Source: Agelas oroides (lineage: Eukaryota > Porifera > Demospongiae > Agelasida > Agelasidae). From it: DNA of 64,000 nt. Under the pieces are notes generated by a model. It made no database searches. It was not told the DNA's origin and saw only the letters and a program-made list of their open reading frames with translations. How positions within the stretch are numbered: position 1 is the first letter of the stretch; each line of letters starts with the position of its first letter. This document shows positions 1 to 13,900 of the stretch, in pieces. A program made the translations under genes and the position numbers. The stretch is taken from assembly GCA_949130485.1 (NCBI GenBank), contig OX422185.1, positions 9,548,118-9,612,117 on the forward strand, read 5' to 3'.

Positions 1-1994
1 TAAGCGAAAATGTACTGATTTCACCATCTGCTAAGTCAGAATGTCACCTAGACTGTCTAAAAAACCATACGTGACTCTCACGTCTCCATAGTACTCACAA
101 AAAGGAGCACATGAACTGCTTAGCTACATTTGTCAGTTTGCTCTGTGAGAAAACTCTAAAAGGTTGCCAAGGATGTCTTTATATTTTGGCGGGGGGGGGG
201 GGGAATCACTTCATTGGTGAATGCATTAGAGGTATTGTGTGCTTGTACATATGCAGTGAACATGCTCAAATGCTTAAAACAAGCTCAACACTGGCTCTAG
301 TCAAGTACCTGTCCTTTTTTTTCTCACTTCTTCAATGTCATCACCATCTGGCAGACTGCATGCCTATCATTGACCGGGATACAACCATAAAAATGACACA
401 GTGATCAATCCCTACCATGACATAGACTTGCAGTAGCATGGTAAGTGCAACTCAGTTACAGATGCACCACTCAACCCAGGCGCTACCTTGTCACTATCAC
501 CAAAACCACCATCACCCTGAAAACAACAGCCCCACAAGCCACCATAAGTCTGCATCCCATACAGACATCAACATTAACCTGTGCCACCAGACTCCTTACC
601 TCTAGCGCCCACAACCTACCACAGACAAGCACTCCCAGAACTGCACTACCGCAAAACACCCTTCAGCCTGTCATACAGACCTGCCTCGTATACCCATTTA
701 CCCAGAAACTCTCCCTCATATTGCCAAGCTAGCTTCCACTTCAAGATGCAGGCATTTCAGGCACACACACACACACCACAATCCGACTTTCCACTTCCTT
801 GTCTGCCCTTAGAGCACACATGACCTTTGTGAGTCACTAGCCATATCTACCTGACATGTCCGTTCATCACTCTTTCGGTCACTTTGCCACTACCTACTAA
901 CACCCAAGATGGCTCCCAGCTTTTGAGGACACCATGTTGCCCTTCACCACCTTCCTAGCTTTTGCCCTGTCAGTAAAGTTCTGTCTCTGTGGTGTCTGAA
1001 ACCTCTCCCTGGAACATGGGTTTTCACAGACCCCCTACCAGATTCCTTCCAACCATGTTACCAAGTCACTCAAAGGTGCTTCCTGGACTTCTGGCTCTCA
1101 GTCACGCTATCTTTTCTCAATTTCATTGCCTACTCCACCTAGCCTAAAATAGCTGTGAGATGCATTGTGCTACTATACTAATAGCATTCTTTGATTTCGT
1201 CCAGAGTAGTAGTGCTACTGACTCTGCAACATGCCCATATACTCTTGAGAGGTACCGCATACTAATCCTAGCGTCCAAGACAGATCTCTTCTGGCAAAGG
1301 TCCAATCAAGCTAACTGCTCTGATCTTAGAAGTCTTAGTGATTTTTTAGGAAAACATGCCCCACATGCTCCTTGCTTTGCTGAGATATTTTAACTTGCAG
1401 GCCTGGGAATACTTCTGACTATGCTACATAGACTCCTGATCTTGTTTCTTGTGCAACATTACGACCTGAAACTAAACATGGCTTCAAGACAAATACATGT
1501 ACTGTCTTGTGAAAGAGTGGCCCAACCACAGCTTTTGCCTCACGTTTCTGCATAGGATTAAGTAAATACCCACCACACACTTGAATAGCTAGGGGTTTTT
1601 GCTTGCTTTGCTTCAGTATGGATCTAGCAATTTCACTCTAAAGTGAAATATGCTTGCTTGAATTTGCCATCCAGTAAGTGAAGAGCAAGTACATTGGACA
1701 GTAGTGGAATAGTGTTCCTAACTCTTAAAAGAGTCCTCGTTGCACTCAGGACTATAAATAGCAGTGGCATGCCTAACATGAAGGTCCAAATTGCGTCTCT
1801 AAGAGCTTAGCATGATTCTTGATGAATGACCCACGTTTGTTTACATAGTGGTAAAGGTCTTTTTCGTAGCTCACTAGGCCGAGAAATCAACCCATCTTGA
1901 TCCCCTCTTTTTTGGCAAACATTTAAGATGCTTTTGTACATCAAAGATTGGAGAAGTCTGTGTGATTAAACCTTACTTGCACAATCGATTTCAG
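1..1994. other. Region upstream of the first recognised exon, no gene identified
   Basis: I see no open frame here with a recognisable domain or a good splice context. A Pro/Thr-rich open stretch near 445-823 looks like chance readthrough of pyrimidine-rich DNA. A poly-G run lies near 189-203. The first recognised exon of the DEP-ankyrin gene opens in phase 0 with charged coiled-coil residues, so earlier exons must exist, either hidden here or before the window. Confidence 0.5.
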
Positions 1995-4900
1995 GAACAT
2001 GCCCGCATTCGCCATGAGACAGAGGCTGAGTTCCAAATGAAAATAGCTGAACTGGAAACTGAAAAAAAACGGTAAGCAGGCTGGAATGTGCAATGTACAG
2101 GCATAAGAATACAATTACAATACTAGATTACTATGTAGTTTAGAGTTAGAGTTAAACCACACCCCTAGATCCTCTAAAATGTAGTGTTCATGTTCAGTAC
2201 TACTTAAAATTTTAGCAAAACAAAGCTTTACCATACATGACACGTCTATCATTAATAGAATAGAAAGGCATGCCTGTACCACTTACGCACTAGAACCATA
2301 GTAGCACGATCAATACAACTAATGCTCATTTTCCATAACATGAATGATATTACACATCAGTCTCCAGAATGAAAGGGAAGAAGTGGAGAGACAGAAAGAA
2401 TACTTTTCCAAGCTGAGGGCAGATTTTCAGCCAGATGGGCAGAGGGTAAGAATCATAGCTTTAGAATATAGTGGAACCCACTATTAAATGCAAACACCAT
2501 GGGGACCACACTGCATGTCCGGAATGTGGAGGCGTCCGTATTTCGGTAGCTTCCGGTATATTTTCGGTAGGTGTGGCAATACATACTCATTCTGTTGAGC
2601 ACCAGAGGAGGTCAGACATTGCATGCTCCCATACATAACTTGGAGCTGGCCAAAGATAGCTTGCTGGTAGTTGTGTTATAATGTACAGAAGGTGATCCCA
2701 GCCTGATCCCCGAGCAAAACTCAACAGGATAGCAGAAAACACCAGTTTAGTGTGCTTAATTGGCTCAGGAATGTAATAAATATGTGCATTAAATTACATT
2801 CCTGAGCCAATTAAGCATACTGTTTCCTGCTATCCTGTTGACTTTTGCTCAGGGATCAGGCTGGGATCAGCTTCTGTGTGTCATAACAAAACTACCAGCA
2901 AGCTTTCATTGACCAGCTCCAAGATTTGATTTTTTATGTCCTACCTCCTCTGGTTGAGCGCTAAGACTAACCAAAGGCTAGTGCTATACGTACCAGTGTT
3001 ATTATAATATCCAGTTGTTAAATCAACCAGCAGTGCCAGACAATCTTGCATAAGAGGCATGCCAGCGTCCGCATTATCCAGTGAATTATGTGCAGTCCAG
3101 GTACTAGAAGGACCAATAAACCTGTCTGCTGTACAGAACAGCGAGGTGTCCGCATTAATTTCGGGGGTTATGTACAGCTGCTAATGGAAATACAATTCAT
3201 ACCTGAAAACGAGGTGTTTGCATTTCAGAGGAAGTTCAGAATAGCGAAGCTCCACTGTACAGGGTAAAACAGAAAGGTGGGACATGTGAAACCACTTGCT
3301 CAAATGCTGCAAAGTACAATATTATCTGTATGGACATTTTCAAGTTTGTTGTTGTTGTTGTTGTTGTTGTTTTTTTGGGGGGGGGAGGGGGGTTCAAGCC
3401 TAAGCGCAGGCGCCAGTTGACATAAGGTGGTTAGTAATCGTAGGTGTTAATTGCATTACCAGTTACTAACAGCGTAGGTCTTGGCACCCAAAAATCTGCA
3501 AGCTGGCTGACATGCACGCGTAATTTACTTCCCTGAGCAATCTGATTGGTGCGATAACATGCTGATACGCTTTATCATTTGGCCCCAGTTTTACCAGTGA
3601 AGGTGTCCAGACCCTATTTTTCGACAAGGCTGCAGGGTGCATGCAAAAAATTTGGTGTGGGGACGAGACTAGTCATGCAGGTGAAAATACAGGTGGGGTC
3701 TGGGCATGAGGCAAACTACAACCAGAGATGCAATAGTTAAAACGAAGCTACCGTAGCTCTGTCCAGACGCAGCAGAATGACCCCAATAGCTTCTTTTTTT
3801 TTACTTTAATCTTGGTGCTCATCATTCTGATTTGCCTTGGTAAGGTATCACTGAGCAAGGACCTCATTAATTATGTTTATTAATTCATTGATTCAGTGAT
3901 TGCATCACAATGTTTTTCTTCTTATTTGGCACTGTAATCATATTCATTCAGGCTGATGACTCCCCAGAAGAGCTGGAGCGAGGATCATGTGAGTTGCTGC
4001 AGCCATGGCATTGTTCAGGAGAGACAGAATCAATCCTGTTACACTAGAGCATGCTCTGTCTGCAAGTACCTCTTCTCTATGCTTGCCATCTCTTTAGCTC
4101 CAGTGAAGACCCCTTCCCACTCTGCAGCATATCCGAAGACAAATCCATTGCTGAGGGACGCTACATTACGTAAGGCATTAAGGAATTATTACTACATTGC
4201 ATTAGAATCACTAAGTGGATAACTGTATGTCTATAAGTTCTTGGACTCAGGTTCATGGAGCATAGATATAGCAATGTTTTGTAGTGTTCTGTTGTAACAT
4301 CTCATTAGCCTAAGTTCTGAAGAATGCTGTCCTACATAGCAATGTCCCTACACACATACAATGATTATGTCTGCACCATTATTCAGCTCCAGGGTCCCTT
4401 GTCCATCGTACCCCTCCTTCTGGTGCCTATATTCCCTCAGGCAACACCTCCTTCCCCAAACCTCCTAATAGAATAAGCAGTGCAGAGGTACTCCCACCAA
4501 GGTAACATTTTTGGTATTTTCTGATTTCAACTGAAACTGTAATGCACTTTGTTCTTAATCTGGTTTCTCAGAGCTTCACATATCAGTGCAGGCACTAGAC
4601 GGAGATCATACACTCCACCTCGTTCCGCAAATGGTGGAAAGTATGAGATGGTGAGAATGCCCTACTGTATTTCTAATAGAAGGCATGATCCATCTAGCAC
4701 AAAAAACTCATGCTTAGAACTCTTGCCTGATGTTGGAATAAAGAGAATTTAGATGTTAGTGAAAAGGCCGGCAACATTAACTAGCACTGATTGTTGTAGA
4801 CTCGTCGTCTCATCTTGGTGGGGTGTCTGGGAGGCTTGTTCAGTGGTAGGCGTTTCTGTACCGAACATTCTTTTGCTGGACATTCAGGTCTGTGCTGTGG

Positions 4901-7900
4901 CAACTGCTCGCGGTGAGTATATTAGTAGTTTGTGTGTGAACGCGGTCGGCAAGCCAGGTGTCCTGGGTTCGATTCCCGGTGACTGCCGGCCTTTTCACTT
5001 TCCTCTATTTTCACCTCATATAACATCTAAATTCTCTTTATTCCAACATGAGGCAAGAGTTCTAAGCATTTAGACTGAGAAAAACACTCAGCATGTGTTC
5101 TCCGGTTGACCCCTAACGGAGTTCTGACGGCACATGCTGAGTGACTGCCAGGTGTGCGACTGAGGCATTTCAGTCCCACCTGTGCAGTACATATAGAGGA
5201 TTGTGGGGCCTGGTGGTTGTCCAGTTGTCGTAGCTCAGTGGCAGAGCACTAGCTGCACAAGCCATGTGTCCTGGGTTCGATTCCTGGTGACTGCCCGCCT
5301 TTTCACTTTCCTCTATTTTCGCCTCATAATATCTAAATTCTCTTTCATTTTGAAAAAACTTCAGTTCTGAGAATATGAGGGTTAGCACAAATCAGTACTA
5401 CATAATGTTGGATTGATCAAATGCAGTGCAATACCGCGAATTAAGTCTCACATTTGCTATAGTCAGAGACAGGTGATCTATACAATTTTCAGAAGAAAGA
5501 GCTAGCCCATAAATATCCTACTTGAGCTTTGGGATATCCCATGGTTGCTGCAGCTACTCCATGTGCTAAGAGCTTCATTTGACAGCAAGAAATCTGAAAC
5601 AGAAAGCTGAACACCAGTAACTTGCTTTGTACTTGTATTTCAACATAAATTTTTGCATTTAAAAACACATGATCAAATCAAAGCCACGAAAATCAATTCA
5701 TGGATTTATGAGTGGATCTAACTCAAACCCATGCCCACTCAGATTATTAATTTGCTTGCTACTATTAGAATAAGAGTTGGATGTCTAATGTACTGCACAA
5801 TAACTCCATCAAAGGTATTGTGTTCACTTAAGCAATAGGAATTACTTCAATGATTACTACTCTACAGATCTGATACTCACATTTTGTTTGCCATTGTGCT
5901 TCCAGGTCTATCCCCTTGACAGTGTTGTGGTTGGAATGGCTAACCCCCTGAGCATCTCTGGGCTGAAAGCTAACATCCAGCTGGTATGTCAGTAAATACT
6001 TCCTTGATATCATCAGTTTGTGAAATACATTTACTCCTCATTGCTACATAGGATGGTGCATCTGCTTATGCCTTGAGGGAATATGCATCGGCATTAGCGC
6101 ATCCCAAGACTGGAATACCATGTCAAGTATGTTATAACATAAAGCAATTGACTGGTGTACATGGACTTTCCCACACTAAATGTAACAATTCTATCATCTA
6201 CTATTTACAATGAATTTTGTAAAAAAAGATAGGATGACAACAGCTTTAAAATAGACAAACAATGACAAATTCACAAAGATTTCTCACACACAAATCAGCG
6301 GCATTACAAGATATATCTCTGCGGTCTCAATTTTTCACAGGAAGTGTCCGGGATACATATATTCACTGGATCCACAGCCGTGAAATGGTTTATGAAATAC
6401 ATGGAAGGAGTCACTTCAGTGCAAGTTGCACGAGTAGGTGTTAACATTTCACTTCAGCTTCTAGCACTTGTACAAGTACAAACATACACACTCCTGTGCC
6501 AAAAATAATTAAATAACCACTGTTTCAGAATGTTGGTCAGAGGCTCATGGACCTTAATGTCTTCACAGAGATACAAGGTTAGCGTGACACATGTGTCCTG
6601 TTGTACTACTACTAAACATAAAACTACAGTCACAGTAAATTCTAACTGTGCCAGTTTACACATACTTGTTGGACATTTTGACAATTCTTTTAGTAGATGC
6701 TGCATTTTTTGTAACTAGACTGTCACATATAATTATTTGAGTGCAGACAGTTACTTGGTTAGAACTTTTTCAAGCCAAGTGAAGACAACCTGCAAGTGCT
6801 TGTCTATTTTCACCTAAACTGAAAAATCCAAGACTTGGATTTAGATGTACAAGGGCATATTTATAAATTGCCACAAAATCTGTTTCTCCTCAAAATTTAT
6901 TGCTTCGCTGTGTTGTTCTTTTTATGTGCACAGTGTAATAACAAAGTGTAATTGTGTGTGGACCATCTGAGCAAGTAGGTACCGGTAGATCTCTATATGG
7001 TGTTATCAATACATACTAAAGTGCTCCAATTATTGTTGAGCATGGTATCATTTCATTGAAGACCTTTGAATGTGAGTAGTTCAAACACAACAAACTTGTC
7101 CTTGTCTACCTATCACTTACATCTAATTGCACAATGATCTATCTACCAGAGGCTGATACAGATTCCAAGGCTTGCACTCGACAGTCATGGCGTGAATGTC
7201 ATATAAAGCAACTAGGCTTTCATTAATTAAGGAAAGGATATTGCTAACTATTGTGCCACATGCATTACTAATGAAACATCTTGGAAAATGAATTAAAAAT
7301 GATGTAAAGTTGTAGATGCCAACAAATTACTTAGCCTGCACTGAAAAAAAAACTCCTTTGATGATTGCAGGTGGCAACCAGTTCATTATCTCAGACACAG
7401 TTTACTATCAGTTTTGTGAGACAGCTCTCACATCAACCCTTCCAAAGGGACAATTTCATATCAACAGGTATGTATAACCAGCATCCTAATGTGAGTGCAT
7501 TTAAGAAGTTAACAAAATGTGCAATAACTAACGAGCTTTTTGTCATGAACAAATGTATTTCCATATCCATTTCAATCAGAGCTGTATCTTCACCACATCT
7601 GACCCCCTACTCTGCCAGTTCTTCTACAAGCCTACAGAGATATGGCACCACAGAATCAGTTTTTCAAAGAGGACAACTAGCATGTGGCAGTGGACACTCA
7701 AGGTAGGACATAACTTTTCTGTGTTAATACTAGACTTACACTCTTTAGACTACGAAACATGCAGTGAGCCATAAAACTTGCGTGTATGGTAACAAGCATT
7801 TCTCAATTAACTGGACATTATTATACTATGTAGATTAATCAACTTTGTCTCTCACCAGCACTTGGGAGTTTTCTTCCACTGCATCACTGAGTCAGTCTTT

Positions 7901-10900
7901 GGCCTCCCTTCATAATGGTGGAGATCTCCTTGAACACTTTGGACTGACAGACTATGCCCCATCTGAACTTCATATTGCAGCCATATATGGTGAGTGAACA
8001 TAATATTACGTAATGAAGAAAACTCTTGAATCATATGGGCGTATCAATCACTGGACTGGATTGCTGGACTGGACTGCTGGACTGGATTACTGGATTTAAT
8101 TTGTTCGTATCACATGACTTCCACCCAATCAAATGCACTGAATTTGGTTACATTAACTGCTTTATTATAAGCTGTACTTCATCATCCCACTGCATGCTAG
8201 TGAATGTACATGAGTACACACTGCACAAGCTACATGGACGGATGTGTGTACCATGAGTTCATTGTGTACACACAGTGAGCTCACAGCACCCTCCGACTGT
8301 GGCAACTATGTAACAGAACTAGTGACAAAAGGCACTTCACCAAAGAAAATTACTGTGCATGCAGAATGGTGGTGTCAAATGCTATAGTGGTTTGTGGTTA
8401 CCAGGCTATTACCCGTAGTTTTGTCGATCATAGTCATGCATGTAAAAAATATCCTTGGTCAGTGACAGGTCTTTAATAGACATAGTGCCAATTGGCCTAG
8501 CAAGCAGCCAATTTGCCTAGTAAGCAGCTAAAAGCAGCTAAATGGCATGGAGAGCGTGCAGCTCCATCTTTTAAGGTCTCTTCAGCACAAAACTCCCACA
8601 CTTACATGCCACGTCCTTTGTTTCACGGCAATCTAGTCAAATATGTGACCCAATTTACCTCGTCTGATTGGGTGGAAGTCATGTGGTACACACAATTTAA
8701 GTTCAAAGGTCATCCAGTGATGCAGTCCACAATCCAGTCCAGTGATATAGAACACGACCGGATCATATTAGCTTTGTGTTGAAACCCATCTTCTAAAAGG
8801 ATACCTTGTGCTCTAGATGCTTTAAATATGTGTTCTTTGCAATTTATTAACTCAAAGGTCTTGCAAACATGACATGGCTGAAGCCAGCATAGGCTGCATA
8901 TATGGCTGGGTCACCCTTAAAGATCTGATCGGCAGCTTCCAGTGTGTTGTTATTTGGTGAGAGTATGAGTTTCAGAATCATTAATTTTGGGGAAGTCCCA
9001 GGAGACAAGTCTAACCAATCTCATGTAGCTGGTCACACTACCCTACTCCATACAGGGATATTTTGCCATACAATTGACCAGTATTTAGACTTGTTCATCC
9101 ATCTGAATTGCACTTCGAGATGCTCCTCAGGCTAGTCCCAGATTGGTGCGACTTTCCTTACCACTGTTATTATTATTATTTATGTATAGCACACACCAAT
9201 AAATAGGTGTAGTAGGAGAATATATATGACTAGCTAACTAAAGAATACAAAGCAACTACAACAACAGCCAAAAAAAAACAATGAAATTTCAATCACAAGC
9301 AATACTATAAATCATATCTTCATAGTCCTCATCTAGATTAGCACAGGAGCGGAGGGAACGAATAACTGTAGCACACACACAATACTGATAGTCGTAACAC
9401 TTTTCATGACACAATCCAAACAAAGAGTTATAGCCAAAGAAAGAATAAGAGGTGCAGGAGGAATGACGAAAGATTGGGATAGACGGACAGTAGGGCTGCA
9501 GACAACAGAGAAGTAGTGCGCTGGTAGACAAGGTTGTATAGACTGTCCAGATTTGCCACGCAGTGAACTATACATGTATGACTTTGGGTAGGCGCCAAAT
9601 CCTTCTAAGAACCTTGTTGAAGGCAACCTCAATGTGATCGAGGGCAGGACAGGAAAGTGACCAGAGTGCTGAACCATAGAGGGGAAGACAAATAAGTCTG
9701 AAACAGATGGGTCAGAATAACAGGACCAACATGGGGGAAGAAGGCTAATAAACAATTAGCCTTCTTAACCATGTCACGCAACTAGTGATTACCTGGGCAT
9801 CACTCAGATCATAATGAGTAAGATGCCCCAGGTGTGTGACCGTGTCAACAAAGACGAGTTGTTGACCACAAAACATGAAATGAGCTCTACAGGAAGAGGA
9901 CAGAGACCATGAAAAACAAATTGAGCGTGCATGGAAGAAGTGTGCCTAAACATAGGTAGCCCTTTTTAAAAATTAATACCTTTTCTACCTGCAGGTGACC
10001 GTAGCAAGCTAAAGCTGCTGGCAAACCAAGGGTCAAATACAGACCGCCTGGATGCAGTTTGCCATACACCACTAATGTATGCTGTAATGGGCAAGCATTC
10101 CAAGGTATGAATCTATATTATGAGAGAAGAAAGCATATTTTTATCTCTTAGGCTACCTTTCAGGTATTATAGGAGGAACATCATCACTTATATCATAGAA
10201 ACCTGACTATGACCACTTCAGTTATTAAATGGAGGGGAATTCCCCAGCCAGTAACACCGCTGTAGGACCCAATACTTGTCCTTGTTAACCCCAAGACGCC
10301 CAGCCATTCAGACGTCATGCATAAGGCGCAACACAATGCACGCACTCACTTTGCTGCTTGTTCCAGGAGTAGTTGGTGCACTAGCTTGGGCAGTTAAGTA
10401 TGTGCACCATACTTCCCAAACTGAAAGCACCTCTCTTTTCACCTTTAGAGATGATCTGCACGCATCCTTCTATCAGGAGCGTTATGGGTTGGAAAGGGGC
10501 TTTAGTTGCATCTAGTCAGCCCCATGTGGAGGTTGCTGCAGCCACTTGTGACTTGTGGCTTGATACCCTCCCTGTACCCCGAGCTAGGGTGTACACGTCT
10601 GCCAGTTTCATGGCCTGTTGGAGAAACTCTTGCTTCCTCTCTTTGAGCCACATTGTAAAATCTTCTAGCACCCCTGCGAGGAACTGATCTGGGACCATAG
10701 GTTCGTACACTGGCAGTTTTCTATCTTACATCCATCAGGTAATTCTAAAAAGTGGTCAACGAGCCGGTCTCCTCAATTCTTGTAAAACCCTTCTGGCATT
10801 TTACAGTCAGAGTGGAAAAGATGCTGCTTGGACTCTTCATTCACATAGTAGCAATGCAAAATCGCTTTCTTTACGTCCTTGTAGGTCACCGCACTGTTCA

Positions 10901-13900
10901 AGCTGCAATAGGCTGCCATAGGCTGCCATGGCTTTTCCAGTCAGTAAACCAGCCAGCTGAATGGCCCATACCTTCACTGGCCATCCCTGCTGCTTTGCAA
11001 TCCACTCAAAGTGTACAGGGAAATGCACAATGTCATCATCCAGTCCCAGTTTTTCAGGGTTGGGTTTGGTAAATGGACCACTGTCCTCCTCATGTCATAT
11101 ACTGCGCCCTCACCTCTACCATCTCCTTCTGATGCTGCATGAGATCTTCTTTCTATTGCTCCACCAGAGCTAGCAGTATCTTCTGCTGCTCCTGTTGAGC
11201 CCTCTGCTGTCACATGAACAACTCAAGCAAAGTCTTCATCCAACCCTCCACTACCTGTATTCAATCACACTACTTTTCTCGCCTCTTTCACTTTGTCTTT
11301 TTGACATGGTATTTCTGAATGTGTCCTACTGACAAAGTTTGGTATTCAGCACAAATCCCACATTGCTGCCACCAATTGTAGCGTAGTTGATGTGCCAAGC
11401 GCTGGTTAGCAAAATATTAACCGCTCATGCGGGTGTTATTTCGTTCTCAACTGACACACATATGCAAGCAAAATGATATACAAAAATGAAACACAGTGTA
11501 AGAAATCACCTACAACCAAAACAATTTGTGCAATATCCACCTACGGTCGCAAAGGTAGCAAATACTGAAAACTTCATTACATAAATATTACCTATTGAAA
11601 TGATCTAGAAGGAAAAAATCTCCAAGCTTTACAATAAAATAAGTCAACTCAAAGTAATCAAAAACTCAAGTACATAAAATATTATGTCTACTTCACTACA
11701 GTATCTCAGTATACGTATATCACAGTAAATTGTTTTGCCAAATTATTTCAAGCACCTGGGAATGAAGGTAGACTAACATCACAAAGCTGAATCAGCTCTA
11801 TGAGATGTTAGTAACTAGTGCCCCACAAACAAAAATGAGAAACACTCACTCTCTGCACCTGCTGATATTTACAGTAAAGCTTTTATTCAAAGTTCGTTTA
11901 CATTCATAGTGAAGTTTTTACTCAAAAAGAAAAACTTTAAAGCCAACAAATCTTGCTAACTTGAAGTTTAATGCTTGCTAATTAGTGGCTATACTTATCT
12001 AAACACTTTTGACCCTAAAAGAAATACAAATCAATATTTTTGGCAATCCTGTCGCCTACCTGCATTATCAAATTTCACATCACACTGTACACATTTAACA
12101 TTACTTATGTTCTTCTAAATCGCTTCCTCTAAATGGTTTCATCATTACAGGATTTCTCTTTCAGCAATGGGACTGACATATTCAGAAAAGGTGTTTAGGC
12201 CTGTTACTTGAAACTAAGAGTTTATAGCTTTCTATGGAGCTCTACACCTGATGAACATCAGTCCTTACAGACTTACAGCAAACTTGAATCATGGAGTTGG
12301 ACAAATTATTGTTGCGTCCTGTACAGTATCTCACTCAAACGTTGAGTTTGAGTTGTAGAATGTAGGGAACATTGACAAAACCTTGCATATCCCAATGGAC
12401 ACATGCTACATACATGGTACTAGGCTGATGTATTGTCACGTGTATAATTTTATAGAGAGACCTACTCGTATGTTTAATAAGCTGTACAACTGATGAGGGT
12501 ACAAGTGATTACAGTAATATTTTATGCCAAAAGAGTGGTAGTGTGAATTACTAGGGGCCTACTAGGTAGAAAGTATACATTGGTACCATCAATACTGTCC
12601 TACTACACCATTATCTACAGTAGTACAATGCATAGCAACTTTATCCCTTATGTACAGTGTTGCCTGCAACTCATACGTCTTGGTGCTGATGTAAATGCCG
12701 CTAACCAGGCAGGACAGACTCCTCTTCTTTTGGCAAGCATTGCAGATCAAAGTGAAATTATTAAACTGCTTTTGAAGTGAGTTACAGTCAATGGTAATCC
12801 TACATAAACACGTTGCTACAGAAAACTGTGAAGACATAAATTTTCACTCCTGTTGGAATATCTAAATGTCTTTGACAGTTAAAAATTCCATATACCCAAG
12901 TATGTTTGCTATTTTTACCATACAGGAATGGTGCACAAACTCACTTCATTGACCAACAAGGACAAACAGCATTTCACATTGCAGCAAAGAGTCAGAGTCA
13001 TAGGTAAAGCAGCCGTAGCATAAAACTCTTAGCATCATTCAGTTGAAGCCTTGTTGGGTTGTGCCCTAGATATCTCTTGACTAAATTTATTCCAAGGAAT
13101 CTACTTAGGAATCTGCGCAATCCTGAAATTGTGCAGAGCTTTTTCAGAATTCTAGTAATGTAGTGCAATTTTGTGCCAATCTCAGAGCTTTTTCAGAATT
13201 CTAGTAATGTAGCGCAATTTTGTGCCAATCTCAGAGCTTTTTCAGAATTCTAGTAATGTAGCGCAATTTTGTGCCAATCTCAAGATTGCACAATTTGTCT
13301 ACTGGATTGAAGTTTGTCACAGTCTGATGTCAAAGTTATCCAAACAAGATGTATATTGAACAAGTGAAAGGAAGTTAAACTTTTCTTTTAAAAGAAGTGT
13401 ACCAGGTATAAACATTCATATACAATTCTCCTTTATCAGATGCCTTGAGTATTTGTGCAAGTATGCTGCAGCATTACATGGAATCAATGAGAGGGACCAT
13501 GCTTACCACACTCCACTACATGTTGCAGTGCTGAACAACTTGCAAGGAAACACAAAGTGCTTACTGATGGCAAAGGTTTGTTTCATTCATTAGCACCACC
13601 AACCAGAATGCACTGTACAACTTATAGTGGAGTACTTTCAAGGAAGAGGCCTTTGACTAATTCTACGGCTAACAATTAAACAGATCATTATGTACACGGT
13701 TAATGCCATGGCTATATTTTGAACCATACATACCAGTAGCACTAAGCCTGTTGTAAATAAAGCTATAAATGAAAGCAATATAGATTAACTCCAGATAATA
13801 GGACTGGGTTTTGCAAGACTAGGGACAAAACTGTCTGTAGCTACATGCAGTAATAGTTGTGTTGAGTGGGGGAGAAACAAAACTGACTTGCACATCATTG

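Larger units (their letters stand above)
10105..12657 (+). other. Intron holding an LTR-retrotransposon fragment
   Basis: The intron lies between ankyrin exons. Its left half holds a minus-strand gag fragment. A primer-binding-like site is at 11358-11375. To the right is probable LTR sequence starting TGTAGCG at 11377, whose far end I cannot place. The remainder up to 12657 is AT-rich with no other recognisable feature. Confidence 0.6.

Noticed and set aside
445-823. Thr/Pro-rich secreted protein
   Set aside because: Two overlapping frames of similar length in pyrimidine-rich DNA, with no splice signals or motif.
5223-5295. Functional tRNA gene
   Set aside because: The A and B boxes are present, but the acceptor stem pairs poorly and the unit shares a long tail with another copy, as SINEs do.
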